This document shows, in pieces, positions 36,564-47,852 of a DNA stretch of 64,000 bases (position 1 is the first letter of the stretch; each line of letters starts with the position of its first letter). Made by a program: the position numbers and the translations under genes. This DNA is from Nymphaea colorata (taxonomy: Eukaryota; Streptophyta; Magnoliopsida; Nymphaeales; Nymphaeaceae). The stretch covers positions 11,605,503 to 11,669,502 of the forward strand of contig NC_045143.1 in the NCBI RefSeq assembly GCF_008831285.2, written 5' to 3'. The notes under the pieces are model-generated. The model made no database searches and was not told the DNA's origin. It saw nothing but the letters and a program-made list of their open reading frames with translations.

Positions 36564-38526
36564 TTTAACTTTTTTCACTTCTCATCAAATCACCATTTAA
36601 CTTAAAACATTTAAGTGAAATGACGGATGCCAATCAACAACTTCTTTCGCTGCTACTCTCTTATTTCACCAAGTTCTCCTACTCTACTAAGTTCATCTTG
36701 ATGTGTTGATCATATTGCTGGTACTGCTGGTGCAACATTCTCATCTTTAAGACTACTAATGTCAGATAGTGTGCCTAGTGTATCATTAAAGCCAATGACA
36801 AAATCTTGATGATGTGGATCTGGGTTGTCCTGCAACCTTGTGCTTCTTTGAGTAATACTATGGACTCCTCTATGATTCATCCACACACATCATTAATCAA
36901 GTTGCAGTGTCATGTAAATGCATTATGTCACCAACAGGGCAGATTCCCTGACTTTATTGTTGGTTTCTGACATGAAATTGCTGTATCACTACTCCATGAG
37001 AACTGAGAACAACACCAACAGGGCATACTGTGAAAAGAGTCATAAAGATCAAATTGTCGTTCTAATAATATAGCAAAAAGTCTTTACAGCATTTACATGT
37101 GAAATCTGCCAATTTGGAGTTTTCCCTTTTCGTTAAAACAAGAGACAAGGAAAATCGAACAGTATTTTTGATGCCATTGATTTGGCTTATCTTTCTTTCT
37201 TCATTGTGGTCCAGACTCCAGAGAGATTAGATACAAGATTTTTACATTCAACACACCCACCAACTCTTCTAACTGCATGTATTCCCTTTTAGAGAATTGA
37301 AATCAATTGGTTGCCTCTGCAGTGAATGATTTTTTTTTTTAAATTTTGTGTTGCAAAAATCCGTTGTGAAAGGTTCAATAGTGATGACAATTGCTTGCCT
37401 ATGATTTTTTTAGTGACAGTCTGACAGAATACATATTTTATAACAAATTTTAGAAACACAAACTAAAAAGAAAAAAAAATCATGTTCGACTACAGAGGCA
37501 GCCTGCTGATTTGTCTTCCTCCTGAAATTTCTAGAAACTTTTCTTCCTCCTCAATTCACAGAAGTGGAAAATGCAACGTTTCTTTTTCCTTTGACTTAAA
37601 ACAAATTGCTGCAAGTCCCCTTTATAAGGAAGTTCCAATGTTAATTTTATCTATTTATGTGATTGTATGGGGTATTCTCAAATCCCACTGAAAGTAAAAA
37701 GAATGCCGTGGATACTGGGTACTGAAAACATGACTGCAAAGTAAAAAACATGTGAGAACGGCAGCCATCAATGAAATGAAGCATTGAAGCCCATAAACAG
37801 TTCATGGATGCAGGGAAAAATCTGCCAAGCCACGTTAAGATTGTGTTCACAAAACATCAAAATCCTAGAAATTAAGACTAGGAAAAATAAATGACGGCTG
37901 AAAAAGTAATGGAAAACTATGAAACTGTGAACGATTAAGGTTCAAGGTTAAAAAATAAATAATGTGCATAATAGAAATTAGAAATCCACGATCCACCATA
38001 GACAAAAGAAAAATGACAGACAAGGTTAACAAAAAAGAAACACAAAAACTAAAGTATGAAAAAACGGCCCCACCATATTTCACTAAGCAACAAAAATGAA
38101 CAGAAGAAAGTCAGGAAATGGCCCCACCTCTTCTTGAAGCCAGCAGGCAGCAGGGACCAGCGTGCTCGTGCTCAGTGCCTCTTGTCTCTTCCTTTTTGTC
38201 TCTCCTGCACGCTGCAGTGGGTGCTCCCTTTTTTCCTCACTGGTTTTCTGTATCACTCTCAGACCCTCTTCTTCTCTCTTTATCTCTCGTTTTCTCTCCG
38301 TCATGCATTTTCCCTTTTTTGAAAACCTAGGGCAAACAAAAGTGGGGTGGGCCACGGAGTTGGAGTTGGATCCAGGTAGGGGTAGGGCCAATTTGAACCC
38401 GGATCTGAATACTACATAGAATTAATAAAATTTTGAAATTTTTATAATTAATTTTTTTTTTCCTCCGCCTGGGGTAGGGCCATGGCCCAGGCGCCCCCCC
38501 CCCCTCCATCCGCCACTGATCGGGTG

Positions 38527-39397
38527 CCACGCATCACATGACTCATAATATCAAGGTGGAGAATCTATTAAAGTCTGCGATGGGAAAGGTTTGCCTCTCA
38601 TGTGGGCACTGGTGTTGTAAATTCTCATGGCTCTAAGTTTTCACTTCATGAGATTTTACATGTGCCTCTTATTACTAAGAAATTGCTTTTCGATCAAAGA
38701 TTCTCGAAGGACAATGGAGTAGTCTTCGAATTTGAAGACAAGGAGTGCAAGTTAAAGACAAAATGACTTGACAGCAATACGTTAGTGAATCAGTTGAGAT
38801 GGTTTTTACAAACTTTATTTTGAAACTTTAAACAAGAATATTAAGACTTTTATTGGAAAAAAGTCTAATTTTGTTTTATGCCATTTTAGTCGTAGGCACC
38901 CTAGTTTAAAGATTATTGCAAGAATTGTTAAGCAGTTTGGAGTGATTTATAATAGCCATGATAGTTTTGTTTTCTCTTCAAGTTAGTAAGAAAAGATGCA
39001 TAAATTTCCCTTCAATCGCATAGACTACTCCCAATTTAAACCTCTTGCGATTGTTTTCAGTGATGTATGGGGGCTTGTGCCTGTCTTTAGTTCGATCAGT
39101 GAACGGTTCTATGTTATATTTGTGACACCTTTTCTAGATTTACTTGGACTTAAATGATTAAAAAGAAATCTGATGTCTTAGAAGCAATAAAAAAATTCAA
39201 GCTTCTTGTTGAAAATACAACCAGTCATAAGATCAGATTCCTTCACATTGATGGTGGTGGTGAGTGCCGTGCACTTGATCCTTTCCTTGAAAGTGTTGGG
39301 ATTGACCATGCATAGATACTCATGCCCACACACGTAGGAGCAGAATGAGATTTCTGAAAGGAAGCACAGACCCATAGTCGACACCAGCCAAACTCGT
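38527..39397 (+). pseudogene. Copia-1 pol: protease remainder, GAG-pre-integrase and integrase core, broken
   Basis: After hAT-1 the frame resumes with the protease phrase GATHHMT in one frame. The pre-integrase motif RRHPSLKIIARIVKQFGVIY follows near 38893-38950. Integrase-core pieces include FSDVWGLVPV (about 39056), FYVIFV, IRFLHIDGGGE (about 39230-39262) and ERKHRPIVDT (about 39356-39385). The first two catalytic aspartates are visible in DVWG and HIDGG. Stops and frameshifts interrupt it. Confidence 0.8.
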
Positions 39398-40096
39398 ATG
39401 TCCCACAGTCAAGTTCCTACTCGTTTTTGAAACTTTGCCTTCTCTACAACAGCCTACTTGGTTAACCGACTACCTTCTAATAAACTAAGAAATAAGAGAC
39501 CTATTGAAAATCCTTTTGAAAAGAAGATTGACTACACTTTTCTGAAGACTTTTGGATGTTTGTGTTACAAATTTTTGTCCTTAATGCAGATGCAAGCTTG
39601 ACTTCAGAGCTAAGAGGCAAATGTTTTGGGGGTAGTAGTCACCATGGCTATATTTGCATGGATTTGGATACTTTCAAGATGGTGATTTCAAAAGATGTTA
39701 TGTTTGGTGAAAAAAAAATCTCATTTGCCAGAGTGAAAAATGAAGCTGGTGTACCCAATCACAAAATTCTGAACCCATTGTTATCTCTACCTGGACCTCT
39801 ACTTGTATTCAAGAAAGTGAAAACCTTGGCCAAAATCAAAATCATGAAACCTGAACTACCAAGTCCAGAACCTCTCAGTCATCTCCTCTTCTCTAGCACT
39901 CCACACCAGCCTAATGAACCTATCCATGAACCTCATTCACCATATGAATGTATTGAACCTAAACGCCAACCTTCAAACCAAAGTCTTAGAACTCACCCTA
40001 TGATCACTAGGAATAAGGATGGAACTAGGAAACCATTGACTTCCTATTGAAGTATGTCTTGTTCTTTGATTCTTCACCCAATCTTAGTCTAGAAAC

Positions 40097-42305
40097 CTAT
40101 GTCACCGCGGTATGCCTGGAGGACCCGTGTACCGGTACCGGTATGCCGGTACGGCAGTACCGGTACGGCGGTATGTGGTGGTACGTTTGGATCTGGTTTC
40201 GGATCGAAACCAGATCCAAACCATATTTCAATCCGAAAAACATAAACCTAAGGCATTTTTTTGCCCGACGCTTTCTTCTTCTCGGGTTCTCCTTCTCCGC
40301 CTCCGTTACTGTTTCTTCTGAAAAGCTTCGACGACCGGTGGCAGTGGCGGTGACAGACAACCGGTGGATGGCAACCAGCAACGGAGGCGATAGCGGTGAA
40401 CGGCGAGGGCACCAGAGGAGACAGACGGTGAGTGGGCCGGCCTCTGTTTCTTCCTCTTTGATTTCTTTTTTTGTTTCACACGAATCTTCTAATTTCTATT
40501 TCATTAAGCATGATATGAAGGTTTGTATTACGTATATTGGGCATATCTGATATCTGACTCTTTGCTTTCCACCAACTATTTTGATTTCTACCAACTTAAG
40601 AAAAAGGGGTTTCGGTGCACTGAAAACCCTTCCCCTTTGAGCCTCTCTACTCTCGATGAGTAGCCTCCACTGAAAAAGGGCCTTCCACTTTCCTATTTAC
40701 TTCTTGCCATTGAGAAAATGCTCCCAAACTGATAAAGACGCCTTTTTATGATTAATTGATTATGCATTGTCTAGCATGGACTTTTTTAATGATGTCCCCA
40801 TGTGACAGATTCTATGTCTGTGAAGAAATTTGCCTTAACTTTCCTTTCAACCAGGATGAGGCAACACTGATTTGGTATTCACATGGAGAGGAGAGGAATT
40901 TGAAGCTATCATCTGTCTCTAAGATTATCCCCGGACAAAGAACTGTAAGTTTACTTGTCATCATGGAATTGGTTTCTAGTACTTGTTCTTAGTTCCCATA
41001 CTATTTTCAGTGCTTTTCCTGTAGAAGCTATTTTGATTTATTTTAGTTTCCTTATTTCCTTCAGGCTGTTTTTAGAAAATATCTATGTCCAGAAAAAGAC
41101 TATCTTTCTTTCTCCTTGATATATAATAATGTTGAACGATCATGGATCTGATTAGTGGACGTTTGAGTATGTTACTTTTAGGCTACTGCAAAGGATCTTT
41201 AGGTACACTATTTTTATAGTTGGTTGTTACTGTTTGCACATTATTACTGGTCTGGTTCTGATCCCTAATCTTCTCATATGCTATTACATATGAGAAAAGA
41301 GAAAAAAAAATGGCAGCACGGCAATGGCAGTCAGTCACACACCCTTCATCTGGGATTTAATCATTTGAACAATGAACACAGAATGCAACAGAATTACTCC
41401 TGATTGAGCACAAATATCAACATACTTTTATGTCATTGATATGATTATATAATATTTTATTTATATCCATATTCTAATTATGTTTTTCTAAATAATAATT
41501 GCTCTTTTCATTATCTTTGTTATACGGCTGCCTCAAGTAAAGGGAAGGGAACTACTTCTACACCTACAAGTTGAAGTTGTGCATCGAAAGCTTCATCTCA
41601 GTTACAAGAGGGCCAGCCATTATGGGGTTATATGGAAAATAAAGGAAAAGCTCCTAGAGGTGGTCGAAATGTAATCTTTGAATGTTTTTTTTGTATGAAG
41701 GAGTTCAGTGGAACATATACAAGAGTGAAAGCACATCTACTGCGCATGAAAGGTAATGATATTCAATTGTGCAAGAATATCAAACCTGATAGTGTCAATG
41801 AGTTGAAGAAGGAGCAAGAACAATATGATATGAAGAGAAGTGGTAAACAATCTGGTTTTCTTCCTATTCCTTCGGTACTCTTATACGAAGATGCAGTCCA
41901 TGAGCAGAAAAAAAGAAATTTGGACACATTTCAAAAATCAATTGAGCAAACATGTGCTTTACAAAAAAGGCAGGAATTAGATAGAAAAGTTGGAACATTC
42001 TTCTTTTCTAGTTGCATACCATTTAATGCAGCTAGAAATCCATATTGGAAGGATCTAGTTACATCTTTGGCAAATAGCAATATGTCTGGATATGTTGCAC
42101 CAGACTCTGAAAAGCTTCGAACAATCATCCTACAACAAGAGAAGAGTCGAATATTATCCTACAACAGATGTCATGATATCATTTTTTGTTTTTCTCAAAA
42201 TTTATAATTTTTAAATTAAAAAACTAATATTGTCGCATAAAAAATATACCGTACCCGTTTTCTCGTACCCGTACCAACACTTGTACCCGTACCCAGGTGA
42301 CATAG
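40097..42305 (+). mobile_element. hAT-2, internally deleted hAT element in tandem unit 1
   Basis: Termini CTATGTCACCGCGGTA and, reverse-complemented, CTATGTCACCTGGGTA. Flanks CTAGAAAC (40089-40096) and CTAGAAAA (42306-42313) are an 8-bp target duplication with one mismatch; the same site in the other tandem units is uninterrupted. The left subterminal region is packed with GTACCGGTAC/GGTACGG motifs, and the right one with GTACCCGTACC. Only the BED-finger portion of the transposase remains (41548-42207). Short frames at 40047-40550 and 40756-40992 show no family similarity. A related solo end is at 20017. Confidence 0.9.
41548..42207 (+). pseudogene. BED zinc-finger remnant of hAT-2 transposase
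   Basis: A frame opening at the ATG at 41632 (191 aa) contains NVIFECFFCMKEFSGTYTRV followed by KAHLLRMKGNDIQLC. This is the C-x2-C ... H ... C BED-finger arrangement at the N-terminus of hAT transposases. It continues with the linker to NPYWKDLVTSLANSNMSGYV, then ends at a stop where the catalytic and dimerisation domains should begin. It is therefore an N-terminal DNA-binding fragment. Such a piece could in principle bind hAT ends without catalysis, but nothing here shows it is expressed. Confidence 0.75.
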
Positions 42306-45300
42306 CTAGAAAATGATTCATCAACTAACCAAAAAGCCTGTAAAATCTCCATTGGCAGTGAACTATGGAAGAAGAACTCCAAGCTCTTCAAAAAAATCAT
42401 ACATGGACATTGGTACCACCTCACAATGCCAACAGCCAAGTTCCTACTCGTTTTTGGAACTTTGCATACTCTACCGCAATTTACTTGGTCAAGCGGCTAC
42501 CTTCTACAACACTAAGAAATAAGAGCCCTACTGAAAATCCTTTTATAAAGAAGCTTGATTACACTTTTGTGAGGACTTTTGGATGTTTATGTTACAAATT
42601 TTCGTCCATAACACAGACACAAGCTTGACTTCAGATCTAAGAAGCAAATGATTTTGGGGTAGCCGTCTATATTTGCACAAACTTGGATACGATTTCAAAA
42701 GATGTGTTTGATGAAGAAAAAAATCTCATTTGCCGAGAGGAAGAAAGAAAGCTGGTCTACCCAACCACAAAATTCTGAACCTATTGTTATCTCTACCTGG
42801 ACCTCTATCTTTATTCAAGAAAGCAAAAACCTTGACCAAAATCAAAATCATGAACCAGAACTGTCAAGTCATGAACCTGTCAGTCCTCTTCTCTTCTGTA
42901 GCACTCCACACCAGCCTAATGAGCCAATCCATGAACCTGATCCACCAAATGAAAGTATTAAACCTCAATGTCAACCTTCAAATCAATGTCTTAGAACTCA
43001 CCCTATGATCACTAGAAATAAGGATGGAACTAGGAAACCAAAGACTTTTCTCTCCAAGTATATCTTGCTTTCTAATTCTTCACCAAATCTTAGACTAGAA
43101 ACTGAACCATCGAGCAACCAAAAAGTTTGTAAAAATCTCCATTGACAGTGAGCTATGGAAAAAGAACTCCAAGCTCTTCAAAAAAATCATACATGGACAT
43201 TGGTACCACCTCACAATTCCCACAGTCAAGTTCCTACTCATTTTTGGAACTTGCCTTCTCTACTGCAGTCTACTTGGTTAACCGGCTAGGGGGCTACCTT
43301 CTACTAAACTAAGAAATAAGAGCCCTATTGAAAATCCTTTTAAACAGAAGTTTGACTACACTTTTCTGAGGATTTTTGGATGTTTGTGTTACAAATTTTT
43401 GTCTTAATGCAGATGCAAGCTTGACTTCATAGCTAAGAAGCACATGTTTTGGGGGTAGTAATCACCATGGCTATAATTGCACGAACATGGATACTTTGAA
43501 GATGGTGATTTCAAAAGATGTTCTGTTTGATGAAAAAAAAAAAAACTCTCATTTGCTAAAAGTGAGAAAGAAAGCTGGCCTATCCAACCACAAAATTCTG
43601 AACCCACTGTTTTCTCTACATGGACCTCTACCTTTATTCAAGAAAGTGAAAACTTTGACCAATATCAAAATCATGAACCTGAAGTATCAAGTCAAGAACC
43701 TCTCAGTCTTGTTCTTTTCTCTAGCACTCCACACCGGCCTAATGAACCTGATCCACCAAATGAATATATTGAACCTCCTTGCCAACCTTCAAATCAAGGT
43801 CTTAGAACTCACCATATGATCACTAGGAATAAAAATGGAACTAGAAAACAAAAGACTTTCCTATTCAAGTATGCCTTCCTCTTTGATTCTTTGCCCACTA
43901 TTAATCTAGAAACTGAACCATCGACCAACCAAAAAGCCTACAAAAATATCTATTGTCAGTGAGCCATTGAAGAAGAATTCCAAGCTCTTCAAAAAAATCA
44001 AACATGGACATTGGTACCACCTCACAATGCCCACAGTGTAGTTACTACTCCTTTTTGGAACTTTGCATTCTCTATCACAGTTTAATTGGTTAATCGGCTA
44101 CTTTCTACTAAACAAAGAAATAAGAGCCCTATTAAAAATTCTTTTTTAAAAAAGTTTGACTACACTTTTCTAAGGACTTTTGGATGTTTGTGTTACAAAT
44201 TTTCGTCCTTAACACAAACTCAAGCTTGAATTAAGATCTAAGAACCACATGTTTTTGAGTTAGTAGTCATCATGGCTATAGTTGCATGGACTTTGATACT
44301 TTCAAGATGGGGATTTCAAAAGATGTTATGTTCGATGAAAAAAAAAAAATCTCGTTTGCCAAGAGTCTGAAAGAAAGCTGGTTTACCCAACCACAAAATT
44401 CTGAACCCATTGTTATCTCTACCTGGACCTCTAGCTTTATTCAAGAAAGTGAAACCTTGATCAAAATCAAAATCATGAACCTGAACTGTCAAGTCAAGAA
44501 CCTGTCAGTCATCTTCTCTTCTCGAGCACTCCACACCAGCCAAATGAACCTATCCATGCACCTGATCCACCAAATGAATGTATTGAACATCAGTGCCAAC
44601 CTTCAAATCAAGGTCTTAGAACTCACCCTATGATCACTAAGAATAAGGATGGAACTATGAAGCCAAAGAATTTCCTATCCAAGTATGCCTTGCTCTCTGA
44701 TTCTTCATCCAATCTTAGTCTAGAAATTGAACTATCAAACAACCAAAAAAAAGCCTGTAAAAATCTCCATTGGCAACGAGCTATGGAAGAAGAACTCCAA
44801 GCTCTTCAAAAAAATTATATATGGACGTTGGTACTACCTCACAATGCCCACAGTCAAGTTCCTACTCATTTTTGGAGCTTGCCTTCTCTGCCACAATCTA
44901 CTTCGTTAACCGGCTATCTTCTACTAAACTATGAAATAAGAGCCCTATTGAAAATCCTTTTAAAAAAAAAGCTTGACTACACTTTTCTGAGGACTTTTGG
45001 ATGTTTGTGTTACAAATTTCCATCCTTAACATAGACACAAGGTCGACCTCGAATCTAAGAGGCACATGTTTTTGGTGTAGTAGTCACCATGGCTATATTT
45101 GCATGGACTTGGATACTTTCAAGATGGTGGTTTCAAGAGATGTTATGTTTCATGAAAAAAAAAATCTCATTTGCCAAGAGTGAGAAAGAAAGTTGGTCTA
45201 CCCAACCACAAAACTCTAAACTCCTTGTTATCTCTACCTGCACCTTTACCTTTATTCAAGAAAATAAAAACCTTGACCAAATTCAAAATCGTCAACCAAA

Positions 45301-46435
45301 ACTATCAAGTCAAGAACCTCCCACTCCTCTTCTCTTCTTTTGCACTCCACACCAGTTTAATGAACCTGATCCACCAAATGAATGTATTGAACCTCCTGAC
45401 CAACCTTCAAATCAAGGTTTTAGAACTCACCTTATGACCACTAAGAATAAGAATGAAACTAGGAAACCAAAGAATTTCTTATCCAAGTATGCCTTTCTCT
45501 CTGATTCTTTACCCAATCTCAGTCTAGAAATTGAACCATCAACTGACCAAAAAACCTGTAAAAATATCTATTGTTAGCGAACTATGGAAGAATAATTCCA
45601 AGCTCTTCAAAAAAATCAGACATGAATATTGGTACCACCTCAAAATGCCCACATTCAAGTTACTACTCGTTTTCGGAACTGTGCCTTCTCTACCTCAGTC
45701 TATTTGGTTAACTAAGAAATAAGAGGCCTATTAAAAATCCTTTTAAAAGAAGCTTGACTACACTTTTTTAGGACTTTTGGATGTTTGTGTTACAATTTTT
45801 CGTCCTTAACACAAACTCAAGCTTGACTTCAGATCTAAGAGGCACATGTTTTTGAGGTAGTAGTCACCATGGCTATATTTTCATGGATCTGAATACTTTC
45901 AAGATGGTGATTCCAAAAGAAGTTATGTTTGATGAAAAAAAAATCTCATTTGCTAAGAGCAAGAAAGAAAACTAATCTACTCAACCACAAAATTTTGAAC
46001 CCATTGTTCTCTCTACCTGGACCTCTAGCTTTATTCCAGAAAGTAAAAACCTTGACCAAAATCAAAATCGTGAAGCTGAAGTATCAAGTCAAGAACATCC
46101 TAGTTCTCTTGTCTTCTCTAGCACTCCACACCAGCCTAATGAACCTTTCCCATGAATCCGATCCACCAAATGAATGTATTGAACCTCAAGGCCAACCTTC
46201 AAATCAAGGTCTTAGAAGTCACCCTATGATCATTATGAATAAGGATGGAACTAGGAAACCAAAGATTTTTCTATCCAAGTATGCCTTGCTCTCTGATTCT
46301 TCACCCAATCTTAGTCTAGAAACTGATTCATTGACGACCAAAAAGCCTGTAAAAATCTCCATTGGCAGTGAGTTATGAAAGAAGAATTCCAAGCTCTTTA
46401 AAAAAATCAGACATGGACATTGGTACCACCTTACA

Positions 46436-47852
46436 ATGTTTAGAATCTGGTCAAATGCAAGTGGGTTTATAAGATCAAAAGAAAATCTGATGAGACTCTT
46501 GAAAGGTATAAGGCCAGGCATGTCACTAAAGGTTTCCACCAAGAAGAAGGTATAGATTCTTTTGAAACATTCAGCTCAATTGTTAAATTTGTGGCAATTC
46601 GAACAATACTCTCTATTGTAGTTAGTCGCAGATGGGTCTTGAGGCAGCTTGACATGAATGGTGCCTTCCTAAGTGGAACACTTTGTGAGACTATCTACAT
46701 GACACAGCCCCTGGTTTTATTGATGAAAGGAAACCCTCCTTTGTTTACAAGTTAAATAAAGCGCTTTGTAGGTTGAAACAGCCCCCCGTGTTTGGTTTCA
46801 AGAATTGAAACTCACTTTGACTTATTTAGGATGTGGATGTTCAAAAACTGATCCATCTTTATTTGTTTATAAAAGGAATGATATTATTGCTTACATCTTG
46901 GTTTATGTCAATGACAGGAAGCAACACATAATTTATTGAAGATCTCATTATTTCCATCAGACAAGAATTTGCTCTTAAAGATATGGGGAAGTTACACTAA
47001 TTTTTTGGCCTTGAAGCAACTCAGTCCCATCAAGCTCTCTTCTTACCTCAGAAGAAACATATTCTAGATTTGCTAAACAAGGCCAACATGCTTGAAGCAA
47101 AATCGATGTGACACCTATGGCCACCTCAACAAGTCTTTATGGTGGAGACAATCAAGTAATGGACAATGCAACTCTTTATTGAAACACTGTTGGAGCTCTT
47201 TAATACCTCATTGTCATGCGCCCAAATATCTCTTTCAGTGTCAACTAGGTTTGCTAGTTCATGCACAAACCGACAATTCTTCAATGGACTATTATAAAAG
47301 GATCTTGTGGTACTTGAAATCCACCATTGATTATGGGCTCTTTTTTATAACATCATCTGATTGTAGTGTTCGTATCTACACGGATGCTGACTAGGCCGAA
47401 TGCCCAATGGATAAAAGATCTACATTTGGGTTTGTAGCTTATTTTGGACCAAATCTGATCTCATGGATCTCACGAAAGCAACGAGTTGTTTCTCGCGCAA
47501 GCATTGAAGCAGAGTACAAGGGTATTGCTAATGCAACTGCAGAGGTGGCATGGATCACTTCTCTTTAATCCAAAACGTGGAGTAAAGTCTTCCTCAATCC
47601 CAACTATTTGGTGCGATAATTAAGTGCAAACTTTCTTGTTGATCATCCTACCTTTCACAATCAAAGTAAGCACATGGAAATAGATATGCACTTTATTTGG
47701 GAGAAGATAGTAAATAAGGTTTTTCAAGTCCAACACTTAATTTCCAAGGCACATATAGCAGACATTCTTACTAAACTAGTGGGATGAGAACTTTTCATTC
47801 AATTCCGAAATAAGTTGAATGTTCAACCTCCACCGCACAGCTTGCAAATGTA
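46436..47852 (+). pseudogene. Copia-1 reverse transcriptase and RNase H, broken
   Basis: RT begins NLVKCKWVYKIKRKSDETLE and continues with HQEEGIDSFETFSSIVKFVA and RQLDMNGAFLSGTL. The catalytic motif at 46904-46915 reads Tyr-Val-Asn-Asp instead of Tyr-Val-Asp-Asp, so a metal-binding Asp is lost. RNase H is recognisable as [31 protein letters not shown] (near 47455-47520) and HMEIDMHFIWEKI-like sequence near 47675. A stop follows ADILTKLVG. A frame reopening before the PPT region continues into the LTR to 48126. Confidence 0.85.

Larger units (their letters stand above)
33126..38518 (-). mobile_element. hAT-1, 5.4-kb hAT transposon inserted in the Copia-1 protease codons
   Basis: Left terminus CAGGGGCGGAGCCAGGA and the reverse complement of the right terminus CAGTGGCGGATGGAGG share the hAT-type inverted CAGNGGCGGA. 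Perfect 8-bp direct repeats ATCGGGTG flank it (33118-33125, 38519-38526). A nearly complete transposase with a few stops lies on the minus strand (33692-36155). The 2.3 kb between the transposase start and the right end is AT-rich, carries a 99-bp tandem duplication at 36366-36563, and a pyrimidine-rich segment (38160-38330) with no credible gene. A TA run lies at 33193-33217 near the left end. Confidence 0.95.
39398..46435 (+). repeat. Six-copy tandem array of the Copia-1 integrase/RT-junction segment
   Basis: Units start at about 39398, 42426, 43216, 44027, 44844 and 45645 and end at 46435. Lengths are 811 (after removing hAT-2), 790, 811, 817, 801 and 791 bp. Each runs from integrase HSQVPTRFWNFAFST, through LDYTFLRTFGCLCYKF and a SSHHGY-type stretch, the Pro/Glu/Asn-rich linker (HQPNEPIHEPDPPNE), RTHPMITRNKDGTRKP, to the RT start MEEELQALQKNHTWTLVPP. 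In units 2-6 RT codons fuse directly to integrase codons. The final RT start at 46380-46435 continues into genuine RT. All units carry frame breaks, several shared, so no unit is coding. Confidence 0.93.

Noticed and set aside
38056-38419. Overlapping Ser/Leu/Phe-rich frames on both strands in hAT-1
   Set aside because: Generated by a CT-rich segment near the transposon end; no family recognised.
40047-40550. 167-codon frame at the left end of hAT-2
   Set aside because: Starts in Copia-1, crosses the hAT terminus, and encodes repeat-derived Arg/Tyr/Gly sequence; not a gene.
39398-46435. CRISPR-like or satellite interpretation of the repeat array
   Set aside because: Units are about 0.8 kb of Copia pol sequence with no spacers, confined to one retrotransposon; neither a CRISPR nor a centromeric satellite.
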